DNA of 64,000 nucleotides. Source: Epiperipatus broadwayi (lineage: Eukaryota > Onychophora > Udeonychophora > Euonychophora > Peripatidae). The stretch covers positions 3,718,536 to 3,782,535 of the forward strand of contig JAQFVV010000049.1 in NCBI GenBank assembly GCA_028023455.1, written 5' to 3'. Both the position numbers and the translations under genes were made by a program. Positions 1-10,319 of the stretch are shown here, piece after piece. Within the stretch, counting starts at the first letter, position 1, and each line of letters starts with the position of its first letter. The notes beneath the pieces are model-generated. The model was not told the DNA's origin, made no database searches, and saw only the letters and a list, made by a program, of their open reading frames with translations.

Positions 1-633
1 AATACTTTCAGTTGTTAACATAAATTATTATAATGCAAAGCCTTTTAAATATTATTCTTTTCCTCTTTTCTTCAAATGTTGCAGAAATAACAAATATCAG
101 TACTAGAATAGAAAGTAAAGCAAGAAATTTTAGATTTGTGAATATTGAAATGAGAAAACTATAGAAAGTAACTTTTCAATTTCCCAAGGCATTGCGAAAG
201 AATACCTAAAATAATTAAAACATTATTTGATGTTAGTTTAATGGGGAAAAAACTAGCTGAGAAGATTAAAATCATAATAAATAATTTGTTATGTGCTGGT
301 CAATTTTTTAAATAATTCCAGAAATATTATTGTTTGCATGAGTTTAAAGAAATTTGATAACTATATATAGAAATATATTTTATTTATAAATTTCATAGTA
401 AAATTAAAAAGGTCAAAATTTAATAAGAAAATAAATAAATAAGTCTTATTTATAAAAATCATGTCGATTTATTTAGTAAATTCAACTCACCGTATTGTCT
501 GTGTTTGTTTTAAAAAGAAGAAAAAGAAAAACCCTTTTAAAACATGCTTTATTATTTCTAGTTTGGCGGGGTAATTTTAAAAAAGTAAAAAAGAAGAAAA
601 AGTATCAAATATTTTATAAAACTATATATATTT
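1..633. other. AT-rich stretch, nothing recognised
   Basis: Simple AT-rich sequence. The short open frames in it have no recognisable domain and look like chance. No repeat with another part of the window was noticed. Confidence 0.5.
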
Positions 634-714
634 CCATGTGTCAAAGCATCAGCCAGGAAGCGAAGCCGGGACAACTGCTTGTAAGGCAGCACTCGATCAC
701 CAACGCTTGACAAA
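634..714 (-). repeat. tRNA-like SINE fragment (copy 1)
   Basis: On the minus strand this reads as a diverged relative of the repeat at 62945-63047: the same start (TTGTCAAGC), the same central TACAAGCAGTTGTCC, and the same end (TTTGACACATG). An anticodon-type arm CTGC-CTTACAA-GCAG is visible, with TAC at the anticodon position. The B-box region is eroded, and a short segment next to the A box is missing relative to the other copy. Two copies with different flanks make it an interspersed repeat rather than a working tRNA gene. Confidence 0.6.
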
Positions 715-1722
715 ATTATAATTTTTATTAGAGGAAATAATAATGACAACATACATCTGACAAACCAACATATTCTATAGGATATGAATATTTCTTTTAG
801 ACTAATTATTAAATGATATGCATTTTTTAAAGATGTCATATAGAAATATACTTATGATACGATACTTTATTATATCAATTTTTTTATTTATATTAAGCCA
901 AGATTATATGAGATTTATAGCATACACCTATAATATACTGCATGCATTCCAAGAACAGAGAACATTTCTATTGATATACAATAAGTCCAAGAATATGTAT
1001 ATTTCTATACTATAGAAAAAAGACACTTTCTCTATATTAATTGTGAACACTATTTTTTTTATTTTTTAACAAATTATTGCATTGTACTGTATGAATCTAA
1101 TTAAAAATCATGGATAAACTTTATTATGTATAGATTTAAGAGAGTAGTCATAATCATACACAATGAAATAAACTCTTTCTAAAATTTTTCAGTCAAGACA
1201 GAGCATAAAAAATATCTTAATATTAAGTTAGACAAAGGTATTATTAATTTTTGGGACTGGTTTGGAAAGAAACCAACATCTTCACTATTTTGTGTATTAT
1301 ATCCTGAATACTTAAGTAAAAGGGAAGACATGAAGATATACAGTTATTGTCAGATATTATTATCACTATATTCATGACATGTATTAGGTAAAATTCTTCT
1401 TATATTATAAATGATATATGAATTATTTCCATTAATTCACCACCACTATGTATATACCATCAAATTACGTACAACTATTTTTTCTTCAGATCTTAGTTAT
1501 TTAAAAAAGATATCCAATTTTCATTTCTGAAGTTAGATATATCAAAGTTATTTATCAATTTTGTTTGCAAAAAAGAGCAATAAATTGTCTTTGATTTTTT
1601 TTAAAAAATAAATATAATGCACAGAGTTTGCATTAGCTTTTTCAATGTTTATTGCTTATTTGGAATGATTATCATAATTGTGTGCAAAACAGGTGATTGT
1701 TTAATGCATTAGAGAATAGTAG
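715..1722. other. AT-rich stretch, nothing recognised
   Basis: No coding frame with a recognisable domain and no repeat were found. Base composition is ordinary for the window, with C and G both present. The strongly C-poor block begins right after this stretch. Confidence 0.5.
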
Positions 1723-2631
1723 AGTGAAAGAGATAAGTTTTTAGATAAAATTAATACCTTGGATAGAAATATTAAATTTACAGTGGAAAGGGAGAAAGAT
1801 AATAAATTATCATATTTGGACATAATGTTAACAAAAACATATGTTAAAAATAGATGTAGAATAGAAACATCAGTATATAAAAAAGTGAATGGGAATAGTA
1901 ATATAATGAATTGGAATTCTAATACAGATAATAAATATAAAATAAGTAGTATAAGTACAAGAATATGTAGGGCTATTAATTATTGTTCAAGTGAAAAGGA
2001 ATATAAAAAAGAAGTAGAATTAATAGTAAAGGAATTTAAAGAAAATGAGTATCCAGAGAATGTAATAGTGAAGAATATAAAATTAATAGAAGAAAAATAT
2101 AAGAAAGGTAATAAGGAAGAAGAGAGTGTTAAATATAGAAATAAAAATACAAAGAAGGAGTATACAGGGGTTAAAACATATAGTAATAATATAATTAAGA
2201 ATGTTAATAAAATTATTAGAAAAATTAATAAAAGATATAATAATGTAATTAAATATAAGGTAGTAAATAAAAGAAGAAAAAATGTAATGAATATATTAGA
2301 TAATAAATATATTAAAGATATGCGAAAATGTATAAATGGCATATATCAAATAGATTGTAGATATTGTAAGTAAAATAAGATAAGGACAAAATATGTAGGT
2401 GAGACAAAGAATTCTATTTTTATGAGGTTAAATTAACATAGGTATGACAAAAATTCACCAATTTATTTGCATACTATGGAAACAGGGCATGTATTTGACA
2501 AAGAGAGTATATAAAAAATGATAGGATATACTAATAAAAGAAGAGATAGAAAAATAAAAGAGGCAATACTAATTAGGAAGTTAAGGCCTAGTTTAAATAG
2601 GGATGGGGGACTAAGAACATTGTGTTGGTAG
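1723..2631 (+). pseudogene. Penelope-like element: RT C-terminal part plus GIY-YIG endonuclease
   Basis: One frame runs from 1723 to a terminal stop at 2629-2631. Its N-terminal part (FLDKINTLDRNIKFTVE, then NKLSYLDIML) matches the region following the RT catalytic core in Penelope-like elements. The C-terminal part resembles the GIY-YIG domain: GIYQI at 2338-2352, a C-x2-C pair at 2356 and 2365, YVGET at 2392, then HTMETGH and KLRPSLNRDGG. That domain would nick target DNA for primed reverse transcription. The frame carries three in-frame TAA stops (2371, 2434, 2512) and no frameshift. The RT core upstream is absent, so this is a 5'-truncated, non-functional copy. The first long open segment begins with TTG, so no genuine start is present. 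Codons avoid C throughout: Ser is AGT, Arg is AGA, and His and Pro are almost absent. Confidence 0.85.
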
Positions 2632-4310
2632 GTATAGTATTGGATTTATAAGCTTATGTATTAAAAATAAATGTATATATATATATGTTTTAGGAGTATA
2701 CAGATGTGTATATGGGTAGTGAATATTGAGTATAAAATTAAGATATGGTTTGGAAAAGATATTGGTGTTGACATGGTTATTATTGTGATAGATTAATAAT
2801 AAAGGTAGTAATAATAATAATAATAAAAGAAAGTAAGTTAAAAGTTATAATATGTGGATATACATAAAAGACTTATAAAAATTGTTAATAAATATAGGTT
2901 AAAAAATAGAGTTATAAGTTTTATAAAATTGATAACAGAGAGAGTTGATAGTAATAATAAATAATAAAAAGGTAAATGTTTATAAGACTTTGTAAATTTG
3001 TTATAAAAATTTTCAAAAAATAAAAGTAATAATAAAATAGTTTTAAAGGTAATAAAAATTCTCTATTGGATAGGTTAGTGTTATAGATATGGAAGTGAAA
3101 AGGTATTATGTATTAGATAATAATTAAACAAGATAGATAATAAAATGAAAACATAACAGTAAAAATAGAATAGGTTTTAAAGGTAATATAAAATGGGGCA
3201 TTAGATGTGTTTTGTATAGTTATATATGTATAAGTAAGAGGAGTATTTATGAGGGTGGGTATGTATAAAACTATAGGAGGATTGGTATATGTATATATTA
3301 TGAGTATAGGTATATATATATATGAGTATGTTTTAATAAATATAGTTATATATTGGATATGTATATGTGTGAAGATATAGATGTAGGTAGGGATTTGTTA
3401 ATAATTTGTAAATTGTTAATTTTATTTTGATATAGTTTTATATATTGGGTTTTATATATTATTTCATATATTATTTTTAGTTATATGTATAGAGGTAAAG
3501 TGAAGATGTATATACATATGTAGGAAATATGGACGATATGTGTATTTACATGTGAAATAATGGTTAAGTAGTTATTTTATAATATTGGATTATGGTTAAT
3601 GATTATAATTGGGAAGTTGGAAAGTTTACATAGAATTATAAGTTTTATAATAATGATAAAAGAGGGAGCTGTTTTAAATGAATAAATAAGATTTTGAAAT
3701 AACGGTCATTTTAATTAAGGTTAAACTGTAAGGAGGATTAAGGTAATGATGTTAAAAAATATTATTTAGTGATATAGAGATAAAAGTTATAAAAAGTAAA
3801 ATTAAAGATAGTAATGTAAAAGATGTTATAAAAATAATAATAATAAAATAGTATTAAATATTATATTATAAGATAATATTAAAAAGAAGAATATTTAAAG
3901 GGTTGTTTTAAAATAAAAAGTAAAAATGGAATTGTTTAAAAAGATAAAAAAAAAAAAAACTTTTAAAAAACGGTAAATTGGATATGTTTTGTATTTTATA
4001 TATATATTTTTATATATGTGTAGGTAAAATATACATATAGATGTGTATTAGTAAAGATATATGAGGATTGTATATGTGTCTATAGGTGTATGTATATCTG
4101 TATATAGATGTATGTTTAAAAGAGGTATGTCTAAGTATTGGATATGCATATGTATATATAGATGTATATGGATTATATATATGTCTGGGGGTCATATGGA
4201 TTTATATGTGTATATATATGAAAAAGATATATGTTTATTTTTTGATATGTATGTGTATGTTTTGTATATATATATAGAATGATGGAGATATATATATATA
4301 TATTGTGCCC
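2632..4310 (+). repeat. C-depleted 3' region of the Penelope-like element, with long diverged direct repeats
   Basis: Non-coding sequence in which most 60-base lines hold 0-3 C but about 8-12 G. Similar segments recur at an offset of roughly 720-800 bp: TATAAGTTTTATAA at about 2917 and 3637; ATGTGTTTTGTAT / ATATGTTTTGTAT at about 3205 and 3983; ATTGGATATG at about 3352 and 4137; AATAATAAAATAGT at about 3028 and 3840. Penelope-like elements often carry tandem or LTR-like terminal repeats, so this may be the element's own 3' structure. Short (TA)n and TATATG runs sit near the end. The C-poor composition stops abruptly at about 4310. Confidence 0.5.
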
Positions 4311-5159
4311 TTTTCTATAGGTCAGTAATAGTTTATAACAGTCAATTACTAAAAATTTTAAATTTAGAATATGTTCTTTTAATACATTAATTATAGTTTG
4401 TCGATTATATTTTTAAAGTACAATTTGAAGCTAAAGAGAATACGTAGTATATAAAATCATTTAAAAATAGTTATATAAAGTTTTAAATATTGTTTCATAT
4501 GATTGTAAAAGCTGGCCATACTAAATAACACAGCTATAAATATTAAAAGTATATTTAATAAATTCGATTTTAATAGTTTAAGACTGATAAGTTAATAAAT
4601 ACAGTGTTTAAATTTATAATCATATGTAATAAACAAAAATTAATATAGTATATTTTTAAAATAAACGTTATGATGGTGAGAATTATATTTAATTCTATAT
4701 TTTCTAAATTGTTTTTCCAAATTTTTTATAATTATTTTATATAATATAATCAGTGTATCAATTTTATAAATCTAGGCAGAGAAATAGATTGAAAATCATC
4801 TGTCAAAGTTATAATCATGTGACTTTTAATGTATACTCTCACACACACTGCTTGTTTGAATTAATAACAAAGTTTAAAATATTTTAAAAGTTATATTATA
4901 GAATTGGATAGAATTATTGCCTATCATAAAAGTAAATAGTATTAAACATTAAGTTAACTATCGTATAACATGTTTAAATAATGTAATAAAGACGAATACA
5001 TTCATAATATAAAAATTAATATTTTATTTAAATAAAAATAGATAAATTGAATATTAAGAAATGGAATAAGTTATTAAATGTTATTTTAAAAGTTATTTTA
5101 AATGTTTAAATAGTTTTAATAAAATAATAATTTATTTAAAAGTGGTATTTTAAATAATA
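4311..5159. other. AT-rich stretch, nothing recognised
   Basis: Ordinary AT-rich sequence between the Penelope-like block and the CpG-enriched zone. No coding frame or repeat was recognised. Confidence 0.5.
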
Positions 5160-5335
5160 TTTTAAGTTCATTACGTCACGATTTCTAATTTTGAAATTAA
5201 ATTCTACTATAAACTAAAAATATGTAAATTTGTTCTCAAGCTAAAGTAAGAATTAACCAATAGGAATAGGTATTCTTACAGACTATAAATATCGTTGTAA
5301 CTAAGTTATCGGGGGAGATTAATAATGTATTGAAA
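5160..5335 (+). promoter_or_regulatory. Candidate promoter: CRE-like, CCAAT and TATA motifs in order
   Basis: In + orientation there is TTACGTCA (CRE/bZIP-like, about 5172), CCAAT (about 5258) and TATAAATA (about 5284), with spacing reasonable for a core promoter. A start site would be expected near 5310-5320, next to TTATCGGGGGAG. The zone also begins a CpG-enriched stretch (see 5160-6520). No exon can be assigned, so this is an inference from motif order and composition. Such short motifs also occur by chance in AT-rich DNA. Confidence 0.3.
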
Positions 5336-6004
5336 CCGGAGAGAGGTCAATTATAACTATTAAAAGATAGTATTTTAAATTTTTTTATTTTAGTCAATTT
5401 TTTTTTTTGTACTTTCTTATAACTTTATCTGCAAAAAAACTAATTGATAATTTTAAAAAAATATTTTTTGCAAAAGAGAGTATAAACTAAAAAATATTTT
5501 AATAATTTCGTTTAACCTTTTAACCGCTAATTTTATTATTGGTTGTATGAGATAAAAATCAAATCTCTTAATTGGCCAACTCACAAACTGAAGACAAAGC
5601 CTATTGTTAAAACATATTCGCCTATAATATTAAATTCAACTCAGATACGTTTATAAAAAGTATATTATTAATTTTTCAGGTTATGAAGAGAACGAAAGTT
5701 CTTTCAAAAATAAATTGCTATTTATTTATTCTAAAATATTCAATTTCGGCAACATAAAAGCTATAATATAAACAAAAAGATCGACTTTTACGTTATAGAA
5801 AAGTAAATATTTCTTTTTACTACAGCTTCAATATTTTTACAAAAATCTTCGATATTTTTCGAAAATAATTTTGTTTTTTTAGTTTATTTTTTAAAAATTA
5901 TTTTTAATTTGTCAAATTATCCTTTTTTTAATACTTAAATCACATTCGAAATGAAAATCTCAGCGTTTATCTTTATTTTCTTTGATCAGGTGGTTTCTTT
6001 GTTT

Positions 6005-6267
6005 TTTCCAGCCAATCAGAATGTCTTTGTCAGCTGAGAACTGGCTGAGAGCCAATCACCAATAAGCTTCTTTCTTTGTTTAGCTTTAAATGCAGTTTTT
6101 TTTTATTTTTTACTTGTAAAAGAATTCGGAAGAGGGCACCATCTTATAGAGCTTTTAAAAATCTATTTAAAAACATATTGAACGAATATTTTCATATAAA
6201 AACTTGCAGAGTTAGAGTGATGTCAGATGTCTACGAGGTGCCTCGTAAGAGGCGTGCAAAGAGTTAA
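6005..6267 (+). promoter_or_regulatory. CCAAT cluster followed by a short unassigned open frame
   Basis: AGCCAATCAG (about 6011), AGCCAATCACC (about 6051) and a further CCAAT (about 6058) lie within 55 bp. Downstream an open frame ends at 6265-6267 with the residues MSDVYEVPRKRRAKS. That coding end contains ACGAGG-TG-CCTCGT, a near-perfect palindrome, and a strong donor-like GTAAGA at 6247. A first exon spliced at that site is conceivable, but no partner exon was identified. Chance is the alternative. Confidence 0.2.
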
Positions 6268-6520
6268 CATGCTTTGTTAAATTTTTTAAAGTTCTTTATC
6301 AGTCGTATTTTATCTAAAAGTTTAACCTAAACTACGCAATAAAAAATGGGTATACTACGAAATAAAATGGATATACATTGTAATACTCAATAAATATTTG
6401 AAATATTTATTGATACAGCTTTATTTATGCATAACCGGAGAACTTTTTTGGTTCATAAAAAAAAACAAAAAAACCACAGCACGGACATCATACGGAGTCT
6501 AATGAAAAAAATTGGAAACA

Positions 6521-9500
6521 CATTATTATTTATAAGCCTATCCAAGATTTATTTTTAAATAGTAATAAGACAATTGTATATTTCATGAATCATTTTATAA
6601 TATATTATATCAAAAGGAGTAAAATGTTATATCCTTTCTGAAGGTAACATTTTTAAAAAAATATTTTTATATCATATATTACCAAACGAAAGTTTAAATG
6701 TATCAAGAAGGAAACATATATAAAAAAGTGAACACATAGTTGAATAAAAGATGGATCCATGGAAATACAAATAGTACTTAAAAGTTTATCGAATATTTTA
6801 AAAGTTAAATTAGATGGATTGATGCATCGGATACACAGAGAATATTGGCAGAGAAAATACTTAAAAAAAAAACTTCACGGGATTAATTAATATTATCGTC
6901 CTAAAAATACTAAAACCAAGGATTATTTTTTAAATTTTACTAAATGGATTAATAATTATTTTTATTTTAAACTTTAACATGCTTGGAGAACATTTTTTAA
7001 AACTCTAGAGAAAATGATAAATATTTTGGACTTATCAAAAACTATCGTCAAGAAAATATGTAACTATAGTTTTGTTTCTTTTTATTTTGTTAACCTAGTT
7101 TAAATCTAAATTATTTATATAAGATTAGGAAAAACATAAAAACATTAATTTATTAGTATTAAAATTTTATAATATAACAATCTAATAATTTAGCTAAAAA
7201 TATTTTAATATAAAGTGTATGGGTGTGATTTTTTTTTTTTATATCTGCAATGCTCAAGTGGATAAAGAAAAGTCTACTGAACACGATGACTAGATAAAGG
7301 TTATTGGTAATAATAATAACTATTGATAATTTATAATGTATATTTTTTTTTGTTTTCTTTAGATCATCCATAAATTGGAAGAATGAAGTGTAAAAGTTTT
7401 TTACTTATATGTACCGCATTTCATACAACATTTTAAAAAACATTATGAGATAGGATTGATTTGAAAATATGCATATGACAATTTTTTTTTTATTAGTGAT
7501 ATAATCCAACATAACAAATAATTATGTGATTCTTTTAAAATTTTTATGTTATGGGATATTCAAATCTTGTCTAAGTAGATTTTATATGATTAGACATATA
7601 GAATAATGAAGCAAGCAGACTCTTCTTGTGGAACAGCTAGATTGTTTAACTATTAATGAATTTTATTTATTGTTTTGTAAATGCAGATAGTTATTTATCA
7701 ATGTAAGATGTAGAAAAATCTTGAGAAATAATGTTGAGATAGTGGCTTGGAAGTACTTAGTGAACAGGAAACCAAGATGATGTTTTAAGAAATAGGATTG
7801 TTATAAGGAATGGAAATAATATTTAGACTTTATGTGAATATCAACATAGTTAACAAAGCCCTATGACTGATACACATTTTATTTGGACAGTGTTTATATT
7901 TCTTTAAATATTTGATGTTCTAATAAAGCTGAAGAAATAGCTTTAACATTGTCCCTGTACTAGAGGATATTAGGCAAGTAAATGTCATACCTCTTCGCAC
8001 TGTGCCATGATTTTGAGATATGTTAAGAGTAATACTCTAGCTTTCTTCCTTAATCCTATGCATCTGTTTTCGCTATCTTTATTTCATGTAACTGCATCGT
8101 TCAGTAAGATATGTTTAAGAGAAATGATAAATAATTTAGAACTTAGGTTATGCTATCATTTAAGATTAGTTTATTTGCTTATAAGGAGCAGAATATTATA
8201 ACTTATAATTGAAGATACAAAGTATCCTAAGGAAAGAAAGAATCATAGAATATATTTTTAATTTTATTTCGGAAATGAAATATAAATTTTTTTAAAATAA
8301 AGCATCTAAACAAAGATATTTTCTTTAAAGTGATAATAATTTTAAATGCTTTAGTATTATTTTTTTTTAAGAGAAAATAAGTATTGCATATTTTAAAATA
8401 CAATAGTACAAAGTAAATTATGTAAACAATATGCATAGTATATTTTTTGTTTATTGATTAACAGAAATATATTAATGATTACACTTATATGATATTAAAG
8501 TAAGGCTTAAAGAAGAATATATTATGATTAGTAAACATTGTGTGATAAATATTAAAATTTAGTACTGAATTTTGGATAATATTTTTGTGTAACATCTTTG
8601 ACTTTGCAAGATGAAATTTTTTTTTTAATATTTTGAGAGGTCCATCCTCATTATAAAATTTTGTTTTCTATAGAATGTTTTTCAAGTATGAATTTTTTAA
8701 AATAAGATAGTTTAATAATATTAAGGATAAAATGCTGTTGCTAATAAAGTAGATAAATTTATTTGTAATAAGTTAACCATAATGAGAAACCAAATAGTAA
8801 CATTTTTTTAAAATTTTGTCCTAAATCTAAATAAAGATGTAATTAAAATATAAATTATTTTTTTATATAACCTGGTAGATCAAACTGTAAAGTAAAAAAG
8901 TTAAGGATATCCACTGTAAATAGTGTAAATAAATTGTTTATTTATTTGTTGTTAGTAATAAACTTTGTTAAATTTTGTTATTTAAAAAATTTTGTGTCCG
9001 AGTTATTTATTTCTCCACATCGCTGCATGAAATCACGATATATGCATAATAATCGAAACAAACATATAATTTTGCACAAAAGATAAATAGAGAATTATTT
9101 TAAGAATTTTAAATATTTTATTGGTATTCATTATAATTAAATAATCATAATCTTACATTATTTTATTGGTCATAAATCAGTTATCACAATATTATATTAA
9201 ATTATATGCTATCAGTTGCCACACATATTTTGTTTGTCAGATTATCATATGCTACCACATATTTATTTATTATATTCATGAAGATAAAAGATTATATAAA
9301 ATTATTTTATTATTTTATTATGGTAATAAAAATATAACGAAAAGAAAAGATATACAGAATTAATTAAACAATGAAGAATATTATTATTGTTATTTATTAT
9401 TATTAGTTTAAGTGTAGTAGATTATGACATAAAATCCCTTCTCATAGTTTACTACCGTATTTTAAATTAACTTAGAATAAACTTTATGAACCTGAGATTA

Positions 9501-9957
9501 TTTTATTGAGCTAGATTATTATTAAATAGAAGATTAAGATTTAATTATTAGTTTAATCTTAGTGAGTAGAAGTTATTAAAGTCGTAAGAATACTATGAGT
9601 TTGTTATTTGAAATAGTAATAAAGGGGGGATAGTGTTCTTATGCCATTGAGGTAGTATCTTGTGGGATATTGGCTCAATGCAAGTCTCATGAAAATATTA
9701 AATATTTATTTAATTCATTTTTATAAACTGAACCTTATTCATATTTTAAATTTGAGCTAGTGAAATATTTTAATTTTAATGCTGAATATTTTAGTTATTA
9801 ATTATTAACTGAGATAGGACCCGTTTTATTTCATATCATATTTTATCTGGAAGTGAAGATGCACGAGAGCAAGGTCAGAATATATATATTTGATTTATAT
9901 ATGATTTATACATATATATCTGAAATGATAATTATGTATTTGTATTGTTCAAATCTT
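6521..9957. other. AT-rich stretch, no gene recognised
   Basis: About 3.4 kb of AT-rich sequence with poly-T and poly-A runs and few CpG. Open frames are short and without recognisable domains. Several AATAAA motifs occur, for example near 8930-8965, but nothing ties them to a transcript. Confidence 0.5.
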
Positions 9958-10003
9958 GTAGCTCTGACAAAGACTGCTGGGCAGTCGAAACTGTAAGAAA
10001 ATA
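9958..10003 (+). ncRNA. Hammerhead-ribozyme-like motif (degenerate)
   Basis: CTGACAAA-GACTGC-TGG-GCAGTC-GAAAC has the layout of a hammerhead core (CUGAUGA, stem II, GAAA) with a perfect 6-bp stem II. Two core bases differ (CUGACAA instead of CUGAUGA, including the essential G), so it should not cleave. The flanks CTTGTAG and CTGTAAG could form part of an outer stem with two mismatches. Hammerhead motifs are known in the terminal regions of Penelope-like elements, so this may be a remnant of such a terminus. A chance hairpin is possible. Confidence 0.3.
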
Positions 10004-10319
10004 AAGAAGGTTAAGAAAATTACTTGAATTAAAGTGTATATGAGTGAAGTATTATAAATAACATAATAGTAGAGATGTATAAGTACACACTGCTGGAGTA
10101 AGCATTAATCATGTTTGCTAACTGCCAATAATAATTATTACCATTATATGAAGATAGAGAATGCACATACCATTTAAGTCTATTAAAGAAGTGAACAGCT
10201 CTAATTTAGTTTGGACCATTGTATGTAAGGCCATCTCCAGATGACTTTTGTCTTCCAGAGTAGAAAATATAACATAATTATTTTAAATCATAAAGACGAT
10301 TACATGCATTAATAATATG
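10004..10319. other. Unassigned spacer
   Basis: AT-rich sequence between the hairpin motif and the hAT element. No gene or repeat was recognised. Confidence 0.4.

Larger units (their letters stand above)
5160..6520. other. CpG-enriched zone
   Basis: By eye about 28 CpG in 1.35 kb, against about 6 in the comparable stretch 7200-8600. In a genome depleted of CpG by germline methylation, retained CpG can mark an unmethylated regulatory region or recently inserted DNA. It contains the motif cluster at 5160-5335 and the CCAAT cluster at 6010-6065. No coding exon was recognised. Confidence 0.45.

Noticed and set aside
1980-2342. Minus-strand 120-codon open frame
   Set aside because: Antisense shadow of the Penelope-like frame; low-complexity Leu/Ile/Phe/Ser caused by the purine-rich + strand.
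4061-4282. Overlapping + strand open frames rich in Tyr, Ile, Met
   Set aside because: Produced by TATATG-type microsatellite sequence; no domain.
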